Positions 32,521-40,776 are shown, numbered from the stretch's first letter. The stretch is 47,637 bases of DNA from Streptomyces montanisoli (GCF_017813245.1 NZ_JAGIQL010000040.1:1-47637), one strand, 5' to 3'. Notes: a model not told the origin generated them from the letters alone. Program-made: numbers and translations.

Positions 32521-35500
32521 ATGCGTGACGAACACGACGCGGTCGCGGCGGGCGCCGCGGACCGGGCGGCGTCCGCGCCGCCGCACGACGGCGAGGATGC
32601 GACGGCGCCCGTACGGGGTGCCGCCGGTGCTGGTGCGGCGGGCGCCGCAGCGGCGGCGTCGCGTCGGGAGGGTCGCGAGGCCGGCGTGCCCGTGCGTATC
32701 GCCGAGGAGGAGGCAGCTCCCGCGCCAGATGGCGCCTCAGCCGGCCTTGCGCAGGACGGCGAGGGCGTGGCGGCGCACGCGCGGGGCGCTGCCGGTGCTG
32801 GTGGGGCGGGTGCCGCAGCGGCGTCGCGCCGGGAGGGCCGCGAGGCCGTGCGTACTGCCGAGGAGGAGGCGGCACTCGCGCCAGGTGGTGCCTCAGCCGC
32901 CCTTGCGCAGGACGGCGAGGGCGCGGCGGCGCCCGCGCGGGGTGCTGCCGATGCTGGTGCGGCGGGTGCCGCAGCGGCGTCGTCGCGTCGGGAGGGCCGC
33001 GAGGGCGGCGTGCCCGGGCGTATCGCTGGGGGCCAGGCGGCTCCCATGCAGGACAGTGGCGATCACGCCACGGCTACCGCGCCGCCGCCGGCGCCCGTGC
33101 CCGGCGGCGGCTTCGCCGCCGATGCGGGGGGCTGGTCCGGCGACTGGGTGGCCCGCGCGCTCGATGTGCGGCTCGACGGCGACCCCGCCCTGCGCGGCCT
33201 GCTCGGCCTCGCCCTGCGCGACAACCCCAAGCGCGCACACCTGCTCGTCTCCAACGTGCTCGGCAAGCACGTGCCGCAGAGCCCCACCGTCGTACGCGCC
33301 ACCGGCCTGCGGCTCGGGGAGCGCGTGCGCGCCCTGCTCGGCGCCGCGGCCCCGGACGCCGTCGTCCTCGGCTACGCGGAGACCGCGACCGGGCTCGGGC
33401 ACTGCGTCGCCGACGGCGTGCGCGACGCCCCGTACCTGCACTCGACGCGGCGACCCGTCGCCGGCGTCGAGCGCGCCGGCGGATTCGAGGAGTCCCACTC
33501 GCACGCCACCTCCCACCTCCTGCTGCCCGAGGACTCGGCGCTCCTCGCGGGCGACGGGCCGCTGGTGCTGGTGGACGACGAGTTCTCCACGGGCAACACC
33601 GTGCTCAACACGATCCGCGCGCTCCACGAGCGCCGCCCGCGCGCCTGGTACGTCATCGTGGCGCTCGTGGACATGCGCTCCGACGGCGACCGCGGCCGGC
33701 TCGCCGCGTTCGCCGCCGAGATCGGGGCCCGCGTCGACCTCGTCACCCTCGCGTCGGGAACCGTCCGGCTGCCCGACGGCGTGCTCGACCGCGGCACCGC
33801 GCTCGTACGGGCGCACGAGGCGGCCCAGGCGCCCCCGCGCGAGGCGCTGGCCGCCGCGCCCGCACCCGGCCACGCGGACGTCACCCGCGTACGTCTCGAC
33901 TGGCCCGAGCGCCTGCCCGACGGCGGGCGGCACGGCTTCCTGCCCGCGCACCGCGACGCGCTGAACGCGGCGGTGCCCGCCATGGCGTCGACGCTCGCGG
34001 CCGCGCTGCCACCGGCGGCGCGGCGCGTGCTGGTGCTCGGCTTCGAGGAGCTGATGTACGCGCCGCTGCGGCTCGCGGAGGAGCTGGAGCGCACCGCGCC
34101 GCCCGGCACCGAGGTGCGGTACTCGACGACGACCAGGTCGCCGGTGCTCGCCGTCGACGACCCCGGCTACGCCATCCGCAGCCGCCTCGCCTTCCCCGCG
34201 CACGACACCGCCGCCTTTCCCGAGGGCGCCGCCGACGGCGCGGGCGTGCGCTACGCGTACAACGTGGCGGGCGGCGGATTCGACGCGGTGGTACTGGCCG
34301 TGGACTCGGCGGGCGACTCGGCCGAGCTGCGCGCACCCGGCGGCCTGCTGGCCCAACTGGCCGCGCACGTCGGTCCTGTGGTCGTCGCCGTCGTCCCCAC
34401 GTACCTGCCGTCCGGCGCCGCGCAACGCCCCGCCGGGCCCCGCCCGCGGCCGCACCCATCCGATCGTCAGGACACCACCATGCTGCCCGAGCCACTGCGT
34501 GGCCCCGCCTTCTCCTCCTACGCGCCGGACGAGGTGGGCTGGCTGCTCCAGGACCTGTCGGGTGTGGAACTGGAGGCGCCGACCGAGGAGCGCGAGGAGG
34601 CCATCCAGAGCGGTGGCGCGCACTACGCCGAGTCGCTGCCCGTCGAGTACCAGCCGAACGCCGCCTACCAGGAGCTGTTCCGGGCCGCGCTCGACACGTC
34701 CGCCGCCCGGATCGCGCGTGCGGTCGGCGCCGTCACGGAGACGGTGCTCACGGAGCGCTCGCCGCGCCCCGTGCTGGTGTCGCTGGCCCGCGCGGGCACA
34801 CCGGTCGGGGTGCTGATGCGCCGCTGGGCGGCACACCGCCACGGCCTCGAACTCCCGCACTACGCTGTGTCGATCGTGCGCGGGCGCGGGATCGACACCA
34901 CAGCGATGCGCTGGCTCGCCGCCCACCACGACCCGGCGGACGTGGTGTTCGTGGACGGCTGGACGGGCAAAGGCGCAATCACCCGCGAACTCGCGGCAGC
35001 CATCGGCGACTTCGAGGGGTTCGACCCGGAGATCGCGGTGCTCGCCGACCCCGGCGGCTGCGTGCGCACGTACGGCACGCGCGAGGACTTCCTGATCCCG
35101 TCGGCCTGCCTCAACTCGACGGTCTCCGGGCTCGTCTCGCGCACGGTGCTGCGCGCGGACCTGGTCGGCCCCGACGACTTCCACGGGGCCAAGTTCTACC
35201 GCGAACTCGCGGACGCGGACGTGTCAGGGCTGTTCGTGGACGCGGTGTCGGCGCGGTTCGACGAGGTGGCGGACGCGGTCGGCGCGGACGTCAAGGAGCT
35301 GCTCGCGGCGGACCGTTCGCCCACGTGGGCGGGGTGGGCCGCCGTCGAGCGGATCAGTGAGGAGTACGGCATCGACGACGTGAACCTCGTCAAGCCGGGC
35401 GTGGGGGAGACCACCCGGGTGCTGCTGCGGCGGGTGCCGTGGCGGATCCTCGCGAGGCGCGGCGCGGGCGCCGACCTCGACCACGTACGGATGCTGGCGG

Positions 35501-35685
35501 AGCAGCGCGGTGTGCCCGTCGAAGAGGTGGACGAACTGCCCTACAGCTGTGTGGGGTTGATCCACCCCCGGTACACGCGCGGCGCGACGGGCGCGGACGG
35601 CACGGCGGTGTCGCCGGGCACGGCAGGCGCGGGCTCCGCTGGTCCAGGCTCCGCGGGCTCGGGCTCCGCCGGGACGGCGTCGTGA
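32521..35685 (+). CDS. fused phosphoribosyltransferase-TRSP and StiP-PELOTA protein
   Basis: A 1,054-aa protein joining what are normally two genes. Residues about 23-177 are three Ala-rich tandem repeats. About 205-400 is a PRTase domain with the PRPP loop VDDEFSTGNT (351-360). About 450-640 matches TRSP. A Pro-rich linker follows. From Met654 begins a full StiP-type PRTase-like domain (AFSSYAPDEVGWLLQDL; VDGWTGKGAIT at 811), ending in a PELOTA RNA-binding region (about 935-1020, MLAEQRGVPVEEVDELPYSC) and a Gly/Ser/Ala tail. Start ATG at 32521 with aggagg eight bases upstream. Met654 has its own AGGA seven bases upstream, so a separate 401-aa StiP may also be made. Predicted role: nucleoside-like metabolite synthesis in a Ter stress system. 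Confidence 0.82.
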   Translation: MRDEHDAVAAGAADRAASAPPHDGEDATAPVRGAAGAGAAGAAAAASRREGREAGVPVRIAEEEAAPAPDGASAGLAQDGEGVAAHARGAAGAGGAGAAAASRREGREAVRTAEEEAALAPGGASAALAQDGEGAAAPARGAADAGAAGAAAASSRREGREGGVPGRIAGGQAAPMQDSGDHATATAPPPAPVPGGGFAADAGGWSGDWVARALDVRLDGDPALRGLLGLALRDNPKRAHLLVSNVLGKHVPQSPTVVRATGLRLGERVRALLGAAAPDAVVLGYAETATGLGHCVADGVRDAPYLHSTRRPVAGVERAGGFEESHSHATSHLLLPEDSALLAGDGPLVLVDDEFSTGNTVLNTIRALHERRPRAWYVIVALVDMRSDGDRGRLAAFAAEIGARVDLVTLASGTVRLPDGVLDRGTALVRAHEAAQAPPREALAAAPAPGHADVTRVRLDWPERLPDGGRHGFLPAHRDALNAAVPAMASTLAAALPPAARRVLVLGFEELMYAPLRLAEELERTAPPGTEVRYSTTTRSPVLAVDDPGYAIRSRLAFPAHDTAAFPEGAADGAGVRYAYNVAGGGFDAVVLAVDSAGDSAELRAPGGLLAQLAAHVGPVVVAVVPTYLPSGAAQRPAGPRPRPHPSDRQDTTMLPEPLRGPAFSSYAPDEVGWLLQDLSGVELEAPTEEREEAIQSGGAHYAESLPVEYQPNAAYQELFRAALDTSAARIARAVGAVTETVLTERSPRPVLVSLARAGTPVGVLMRRWAAHRHGLELPHYAVSIVRGRGIDTTAMRWLAAHHDPADVVFVDGWTGKGAITRELAAAIGDFEGFDPEIAVLADPGGCVRTYGTREDFLIPSACLNSTVSGLVSRTVLRADLVGPDDFHGAKFYRELADADVSGLFVDAVSARFDEVADAVGADVKELLAADRSPTWAGWAAVERISEEYGIDDVNLVKPGVGETTRVLLRRVPWRILARRGAGADLDHVRMLAEQRGVPVEEVDELPYSCVGLIHPRYTRGATGADGTAVSPGTAGAGSAGPGSAGSGSAGTAS
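32587..33051. repeat. three in-frame tandem repeats (168, 156, 141 bp) at the 5' end of the PRTase fusion gene
   Basis: Units begin at 32587, 32755 and 32911, each with gacggcgagg, and run to about 33051. All unit lengths are multiples of three, and each encodes a DGE-A-RGAA-GAG-GAAAASRREGRE-type Ala/Arg/Glu-rich block. Third-position G+C is noticeably lower than in the neighbouring PRTase domain, suggesting recent or weakly constrained expansion. Confidence 0.85.
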
Positions 35686-36527
35686 CGCCCGCGGTGGACG
35701 GTACGCGCCCCCGTCCCGCGGTCGTCGCGAGCGACCTCGACCGCACGCTCATCTACTCCGCCGCCGCCCTCCGGCTGACGGGCGCCGACGCCGACGCGCC
35801 CCGCCTGCTGTGCGTGGAGGTCTACGAGGGCAGGCCGCTGTCGTACCTCACCGAGACCGCCGCACGCCTGCTCGACACCCTCGCCCGCGCCGCGGTCTTC
35901 GTACCGACGACGACCCGCACACGCGAGCAGTACGCGCGGATCCGGCTGCCCTGCCCGCCACCGCGCTTCGCGATCTGCGCCAACGGCGGGCACCTCCTCG
36001 TGGACGGCGTGCCCGACGAGGACTGGCGGGCGCTCGTCGCAAAACGCCTGGGGGAGCAGTGCGCCCCCCTCGACGAGGTGCGTGCGCATCTGCTCGCGGC
36101 GGCGGACGAGCGGTGGCTGCTCAAGGAGCGCGTGGCGGAGGACCTCTTCGCCTACCTGGTCGTCGACAGGGCCCTGCTGCCCGCCGGCTGGGTCGAGGAG
36201 CTGTCCGGCTGGGCGGCCGGGCGCGGCTGGACGGTGTCCCTCCAGGGGCGGAAGGTGTACGCAGTGCCGGGGCCGCTCACGAAGAGCGCGGCGCTCGCCG
36301 AGGTCGCGCGGCGCACGGACGCGCCCCTCACGCTCGCCGCGGGCGACTCCCTGCTGGACGCGGACCTGCTCACCGCGGCCGACCTGGCCTGGCGCCCGGG
36401 CCACGGCGAACTCGCCGAGGCCGGCTGGACGGCGCCCGGCGTGCGCGCCCTCACGACGGCGGGCGTCCTGGCGGGCGAGGAGATCCTCCGCGCGTTCCTC
36501 GCGGCCACCGGCGGCGCGCCGCTGTGA
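35682..36527 (+). CDS. HAD-superfamily phosphatase of the Ter biosynthetic arm
   Basis: A 281-aa HAD hydrolase. Motif I is SDLDRTL (nucleophile Asp18, acid/base Asp20), motif II is likely VPTTTRTREQ, the motif III Lys is in PLTKSAAL, and motif IV is AAGDSLLDADLL. The cap is of the Cof/C2 type. Start GTG at 35682 overlaps the stop of the PRTase fusion as GTGA, so translation is probably coupled. HAD phosphatases of this kind recur with TRSP and StiP in Ter operons and are expected to dephosphorylate the nucleotide-like product. It is the last gene of the island. Confidence 0.87.
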   Translation: MTPAVDGTRPRPAVVASDLDRTLIYSAAALRLTGADADAPRLLCVEVYEGRPLSYLTETAARLLDTLARAAVFVPTTTRTREQYARIRLPCPPPRFAICANGGHLLVDGVPDEDWRALVAKRLGEQCAPLDEVRAHLLAAADERWLLKERVAEDLFAYLVVDRALLPAGWVEELSGWAAGRGWTVSLQGRKVYAVPGPLTKSAALAEVARRTDAPLTLAAGDSLLDADLLTAADLAWRPGHGELAEAGWTAPGVRALTTAGVLAGEEILRAFLAATGGAPL

Positions 36528-36542
36528 CGCACGGCATATCGT

Positions 36543-36571
36543 TTGGAAACCCGGCGGGGCGTGTCTACGGT
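36543..36571 (+). promoter_or_regulatory. promoter of the PLP enzyme gene
   Basis: TTGGAA (36543-36548) and TACGGT (36566-36571) with a 17-bp spacer, close to the vegetative consensus. It predicts a transcript start near 36578 and a leader of about 113 nt. Confidence 0.6.
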
Positions 36572-36577
36572 GTTGTG

Positions 36578-36690
36578 CGCTTGGCAGTGTCGTGTGCGGC
36601 GCATCTCCCTGCCGGAAACCGGCGGGTGAACCGCCGCTGCGCGTCGATGCCCGGACGAACCATCTCGGGCACGCAGTAAGGGAGTCGCCC
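36578..36690 (+). promoter_or_regulatory. long structured leader of the PLP enzyme gene
   Basis: The predicted leader contains gccgg-aaa-ccggc, ggcggg-tgaa-ccgcc, and tgcccg...cgggca stems in succession before the ribosome site. It does not match any riboswitch consensus I know (SAM-I, SAM-IV, SAH, cobalamin, TPP). It may regulate the gene or simply be GC-rich. Confidence 0.35.
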
Positions 36691-37878
36691 ATGCCCCGCA
36701 CACCGAGCACATCACCCAGCACCTCACCCTTCGACGCCGTCGACCTCGACGTGCTCCGCAGCAGGCACCACACCAAGTGGCTCGGCGTGCCAGACGACGT
36801 GCTGTCGCTGTCCGTCGCCGAGACCGACTTCGACCCCGCGCCGCCCGTCGCGGAAGCGCTCACCCGCGCGCTCGCCGTCGGCGACTTCGGCTACGCACCG
36901 CCCGACGCGCTCGAACTCCCCGCCGCCTTCGCCGCGTTCGCGGACCGGCACTGGGGCTGGCGGCCCGACCCCGACGCGTTCGTGCCGGTCTCCGAGGTCA
37001 TGGTCGGCGTGGCGGAGGCGCTGCGCGTGCTGACCGCGCCGGGGGACCGCGTGATCGTCGAGACGCCCGCGTACGGCCCGTACTTCCGGGCCATGCGGGA
37101 GACGGGCCGCACGCTCGTCCCCGTCCCCCTGCTGCGCACCCCGAGCGGCGTGCGCAGGGACGTCGAGGGGCTGCGGCGTGCGTTCACCGACGGGGCCACC
37201 GCCATGCTGCTGTGCCACCCGCACAACCCGACGGGGCACCTCGCCGACCGCGCGGAACTCGCGGCGGTCGCCGCCGCGGCGGCGGAGCACGGCGCGGCCG
37301 TGATCGCGGACGAGATCTGGGCGCCCCTGGTCCTCGACGACCGTGCCTTCGTCCCGTACGCGACCGTGCCGCAGGGCGACGGCGCCAGGTCCGTCGTGCT
37401 GACGTCGGCGTCCAAGGCGTACAACGTGCCGGGCCTGAAGTGCGCCCTGATGCTGCCGGTCACCGACCGGGCGGCCGACGCGTTCCGCGGCCTGCCGGAG
37501 CTGCTCCCGTTCCGGATCTCGCTGCTCGGCGTCCTCGCCGGGCAGGCCGCCTTCGCGCAGGGCGACGCCTGGCTCGCCGGCCTGCGCGCGTACCTGCGCG
37601 CCAACCGCGACCTGCTGACGCGCCTCCTCGCGGAGCACGTACCGGACGTGGGAGGGCCGGGCGCGGGCTACGTACCGCCCGCCGCCACATACCTGTCCTG
37701 GCTCGACCTGCGGCCGCTGCTGCCGGACGGCGCCACGGCCGCCGCCCACGTGGCGCGGCGGGCGCGGGTACGGCTCGCGGACGGCGAGGAGTACGGGGCG
37801 CCCGGGTGGGCGCGGCTCAACTTCGCGACGAGCGCGACGCTGCTGGAGGAGGCGGTGCGGCGGCTGGGCACGCTCTGA
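36691..37878 (+). CDS. PatB/MalY-type PLP-dependent aminotransferase or cystathionine beta-lyase
   Basis: A 395-aa fold-type I PLP enzyme of the class I/II aminotransferase family. The PatB/MalY branch is indicated by SVAETDFDPAPPV, HPHNPTG (Asn179), ADEIWAPLVL (Asp207) and the Schiff-base Lys242 in TSASKAYNVPGLK. MalY/PatB enzymes cleave C-S bonds (cystathionine, cystine, S-conjugates) or transaminate. Start ATG at 36691 with GGGAG six bases upstream. It has its own promoter and a 113-nt leader, so it is independent of the Ter operon upstream. Confidence 0.88.
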   Translation: MPRTPSTSPSTSPFDAVDLDVLRSRHHTKWLGVPDDVLSLSVAETDFDPAPPVAEALTRALAVGDFGYAPPDALELPAAFAAFADRHWGWRPDPDAFVPVSEVMVGVAEALRVLTAPGDRVIVETPAYGPYFRAMRETGRTLVPVPLLRTPSGVRRDVEGLRRAFTDGATAMLLCHPHNPTGHLADRAELAAVAAAAAEHGAAVIADEIWAPLVLDDRAFVPYATVPQGDGARSVVLTSASKAYNVPGLKCALMLPVTDRAADAFRGLPELLPFRISLLGVLAGQAAFAQGDAWLAGLRAYLRANRDLLTRLLAEHVPDVGGPGAGYVPPAATYLSWLDLRPLLPDGATAAAHVARRARVRLADGEEYGAPGWARLNFATSATLLEEAVRRLGTL

Positions 37879-37964
37879 CGCGCGCCCGCACGCCTGCCGC
37901 GCCCGCACGCTCCGACGCGCGCCGGCACGCTGCTCTCTCCCCCCTCCCCTCCGCGCGCTACGGC

Positions 37965-38189
37965 TCAGCCGCAGCCGCAGGCACCGCCGCAGCAGCCACC
38001 GCCACCGCCGCCCCCGGCGGCGGGCGCGTCGCCGCCCTGCGCCGAGCCGCCGACGGACACGGTCGACAGCAGCTTGACGGTGTCGCCGTGCCCGGCGGGG
38101 CAGGGCGCGGGGGCGCCTGACTGGGCCATCGGGCGCCGGAGTTCGAACGTGGCGCCACAGGCGCGGCAGCGGTACTCGTAACGAGGCAT
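37965..38189 (-). CDS. FmdB-type zinc ribbon protein with Cys-rich tail
   Basis: A 74-aa protein beginning with the FmdB/CxxC zinc ribbon (YEYRCRACGATFE, Cys8 and Cys11). The second knuckle is reduced to CPAGH (Cys30, His34). A Gly-rich stretch leads to the terminal Cys cluster GGCCGGACGCG. Its function is unknown; FmdB-family proteins are putative regulators. Start ATG at 38189, with TACGCT six bases upstream and no ribosome site, so leaderless translation is likely. A minisatellite lies just upstream. Confidence 0.82.
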   Translation of the reverse strand: MPRYEYRCRACGATFELRRPMAQSGAPAPCPAGHGDTVKLLSTVSVGGSAQGGDAPAAGGGGGGGCCGGACGCG

Positions 38190-38206
38190 GCCACGAGCGT
38201 ATCCGG

Positions 38207-38330
38207 TGCGCCGCGCGTACGTGGGCCGCGCGTACGTGAGCCCGCGCCCACGTGGACCCGCGCGCCCACGTGGACCCGCGCCTACGTGGGCCGTGCCTAC
38301 ACGGGCGGCGCCTACGCCGGCCGCGCCCGG
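38207..38330. repeat. degenerate minisatellite, about eight units of 15-18 bp
   Basis: Successive variants of gccgcgcgtacgtgg (cgcgcccacgtgg, cgcgcctacgtgg, gtgcctacacgg, gcgcctacgccgg) fill the whole space between the FmdB gene promoter and the stop of the coiled-coil gene. Several copies contain the palindromic core cacgtg or tacgta-like centres. Confidence 0.8.
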
Positions 38331-38334
38331 GAGC

Positions 38335-39732
38335 TCAGCGGCGCGGCGCCCGGTTGCCCGCGCGTTCCTCGCGGATCTCGTCGACCACGTGCGACGCCGT
38401 CGCGCGCACGGCCTCCATCTCCGTCAGGAAGTGCCAGTAGTCGGGGTGCCGCCCCTCAAGACCGGCCAGCGCGCGGTCCACGCGCCCGACCGCCTCGTCC
38501 AGCGGGCGGGCGTGCCGGGGGTCGGGCGTGGCGCGGCCCGCCATCGCGAGCCGCTGGGCGTCGCGGACGGCGAAGCGCGTGCGGTCGACCTCCTGCTGCG
38601 GGTCCTTCTGCACCGCGTTCAGCCGCTGGAGGCGGTCACCGGCGGCCGACACGGCCTCGTCAGTGTCGTTCAGCAGCGCGCGGACGGTGCTCAGCAGGGC
38701 CGTCGCGTCCGGCCAGCGCTGCTCCTCGCGGGCCTTCGCCGCCTCCTTGAGCTTGGTCTCGGCCTGCCGCACGCTCTCGCCGGCCTGCGCGGGCACCGGC
38801 TGCAGGTCCTGCCAGCACGCGGCGGAGAAACGGCGCCGCAGCTCGCTGAGCACCGGCTCGACCGACCCCGCGCGGTTGGCGAGCGCCTGGGCGCGCGTGC
38901 GCAGCGACACCAGGCGGCGATCGATCTCCTTCGCGCGCTCGGGCAGCCGGTCGGCCTCCGACCGTACGGCCTCGGCCTCGCGCAGCACGCGGTCGGCACG
39001 CTGCAGCGTCTCGCCGACGCCGTGCCTGCCCGCGCCCTCGTTGAGTCGCGTCAGCTCGGGCGAGAGCGCCGCGAGCCGCGCGGCCAGGTCGTCGGCCCGC
39101 AGACCGGAGCCACGCACCGTGTCGAGCGCGTTGCTCGCCGCGAGCAGCGCCTGCTTGGCCCGCTCGACGGCGGGCGCGAGGCGCGCGAGCTGCGTCTCGG
39201 CGCTGTCGAGCAGCGGGCCGAGCCCCCGCGCGAATGTGTCGAGCTCGCCCTTGACCCGGACCAGCTCGTCCTTCGCCTTCGTCAGCTCGTTGTGGGCGCG
39301 GGTCGCCGTGGCGACGTCGAGATCGTGGCGGTCGAGGTCGTGCGCGTCGACCGCCGTGATGTAGATGCCGCTGGCCTCGTCGATGCGGCGGCCGAGCGCG
39401 GCGAAGCCGTCGAGCGCCTTGCGTGCGCGCGGGGTGCTGTCGACGGCGCCGATGGTCTCGATGGAGAGCCGCAGGTCGCGCTGGGCGGTGTCCAGCTCGT
39501 AGAAGGCCTCGGCCGCCGCGTCCTTCGCTTCCTGCGCGGCGGCGCGCTGGTTCTCGCTGCCGCGCCCGCCGCCGAACCAGCGGCGCCCGCCACCGCCGCC
39601 ACCGCTCGCGAAGGCGGCGGGCAGCGCCGCGACGAGGAGGGGTACGGGCAGGAGGACGGGCGCGAGCACGGCGGCCAGCAGCCGCGCGCCACGGCGCCCG
39701 GGCGCGGCGCGGCCCGCACCGGCCCCGCTCAT
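38335..39732 (-). CDS. membrane-anchored coiled-coil protein, unknown function
   Basis: A 465-aa protein with an N-terminal hydrophobic segment (about 17-43; a signal or anchor followed by a Gly-rich GGGGGGRRWFGGGRGS patch). About 400 residues of charged, Ala/Leu/Arg-rich helix follow, with heptad-like spacing and no catalytic motif. I do not recognise a named family. The extracytoplasmic coiled coil suggests an envelope or phage-shock-like structural role, but this is only topology. Start ATG at 39732 with GGAG five to six bases upstream. It lies downstream of the DUF4097 lipoprotein gene on the same strand. Confidence 0.78.
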   Translation of the reverse strand: MSGAGAGRAAPGRRGARLLAAVLAPVLLPVPLLVAALPAAFASGGGGGGRRWFGGGRGSENQRAAAQEAKDAAAEAFYELDTAQRDLRLSIETIGAVDSTPRARKALDGFAALGRRIDEASGIYITAVDAHDLDRHDLDVATATRAHNELTKAKDELVRVKGELDTFARGLGPLLDSAETQLARLAPAVERAKQALLAASNALDTVRGSGLRADDLAARLAALSPELTRLNEGAGRHGVGETLQRADRVLREAEAVRSEADRLPERAKEIDRRLVSLRTRAQALANRAGSVEPVLSELRRRFSAACWQDLQPVPAQAGESVRQAETKLKEAAKAREEQRWPDATALLSTVRALLNDTDEAVSAAGDRLQRLNAVQKDPQQEVDRTRFAVRDAQRLAMAGRATPDPRHARPLDEAVGRVDRALAGLEGRHPDYWHFLTEMEAVRATASHVVDEIREERAGNRAPRR

Positions 39733-39806
39733 CCTCGCTCCAGAGCCTCCGGAGTCCCCAGAGTGCGGACGCGCGTGTGTCACATGCCTCTCCCGTGCCG
39801 GTTTCG

Positions 39807-39837
39807 CCCTGCCGGTACATTGTCCCACCCGGCAGGG
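39807..39837 (-). terminator. inverted repeat after the DUF4097 lipoprotein gene
   Basis: Perfect 9-bp arms (ccctgccgg and ccggcaggg) around 13 bases, 17 bases beyond the stop codon on the minus strand. It is probably a terminator, but it also lies in the promoter region of the coiled-coil gene and could be an operator. Confidence 0.5.
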
Positions 39838-39854
39838 ACGAACACACGGGTCGT

Positions 39855-40631
39855 TCAGTTGGCAGCGTGCACGGAAATCCCGCCGTTGTCCGCGTGCGCC
39901 TCCACCGTGTGCGTGCTGTAGCCGTCCCGCGGCACGCCGATGTCCGTGCTGCCGTTGCGCACGGTGGCGTCGACCGCGTACGCCGTGTGCCCGGCGGGCA
40001 GGTCGACCCGGATGCCCCCGTTCCGGCTGGTGACGTCGACACGGTCGGGCACGGCCGAGAACCCGAGGTGGATGCGCCCGTTGTCGGAGCTCGCCGTCAC
40101 CTTCTTGCCGGTGATGCCGTACGCGGCGACGGAACCGTTGCGGGAGCGGAGCGTCACAGGACCCGAGCTGTCGCGCGCCTCCGCGCTCCCGTTGTCGGTG
40201 CGCACGGACAGGGGAGTGGCGAAGCCGGACGCCTCGACCTTGCCGTTCGTGCTCTCCACCGTGACGGCGACGCCGCGCGGCACGAGCACCGACTGCCGCG
40301 CCCCGCAGTCGGCGGCGAAGCCCGAGCACTTCACGTCGAGGGTCAGCGTGTGCCCGTCGAGGCGCCACGTCGCGTCGGGCCCGTGCCCGAGCACCACCCA
40401 CCCGTGGACCTGCCGCTCCACGTGGACGCCCTTGACGTCCCCTGGCGCGACCCGCACGCCGGAGTCGCCGGCCTTGATGGTGAGCTTCGTGCCGGAGAAG
40501 GCGAAGGTGTGCTTCTGCACGGGCCCGCCGTCCCCGTCGTCGCCGCACCCGCTGACGGTCGCCGCGACGGCGACGGCCCCGCAGACGGCGAGTGCGGCGC
40601 GGATACGGCGGCGTGCGCGTGCGGTGGTCAC
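39855..40631 (-). CDS. DUF4097-type beta-helical lipoprotein
   Basis: A 258-aa lipoprotein with a signal peptide (Arg-rich start, hydrophobic core 12-26) and lipobox VSGC with Cys29. The mature part consists of repeated short strands typical of DUF4097 adhesin-like beta-helices (NGKVEASG, NGSAEARD, NGSVAAYG, NGRIHLGF, NGGIRVDL, NGSTDIGV, NGGISVHA). No enzyme motif. Start GTG at 40631 with AGGGGGA about nine bases upstream. The open frame begins further up at 40727, but those residues would disrupt the signal peptide. Confidence 0.85.
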   Translation of the reverse strand: MTTARARRRIRAALAVCGAVAVAATVSGCGDDGDGGPVQKHTFAFSGTKLTIKAGDSGVRVAPGDVKGVHVERQVHGWVVLGHGPDATWRLDGHTLTLDVKCSGFAADCGARQSVLVPRGVAVTVESTNGKVEASGFATPLSVRTDNGSAEARDSSGPVTLRSRNGSVAAYGITGKKVTASSDNGRIHLGFSAVPDRVDVTSRNGGIRVDLPAGHTAYAVDATVRNGSTDIGVPRDGYSTHTVEAHADNGGISVHAAN

Positions 40632-40776
40632 GGTGATCGGTCCCCCTGGGATTCGGCCTGTGGTTCGGCGGCGTGCGGTACAGCCACGGTAGAAGCGCAC
40701 GCGCACGGATCCGATCCGGCCGCCCACCGTCTACGGGGTAGGGCTAACCCCCGCCCACCCCCACCGCGCCACGGGT

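Noticed and set aside
36578..36690. SAM or SAH riboswitch
   Set aside because: The conserved core sequences of those classes are not present, so it is kept only as an unassigned structured leader.
38207..38330. Possible CRISPR array from regularly spaced short repeats
   Set aside because: Units are contiguous and degenerate with no unique spacers, and there are no cas genes nearby.
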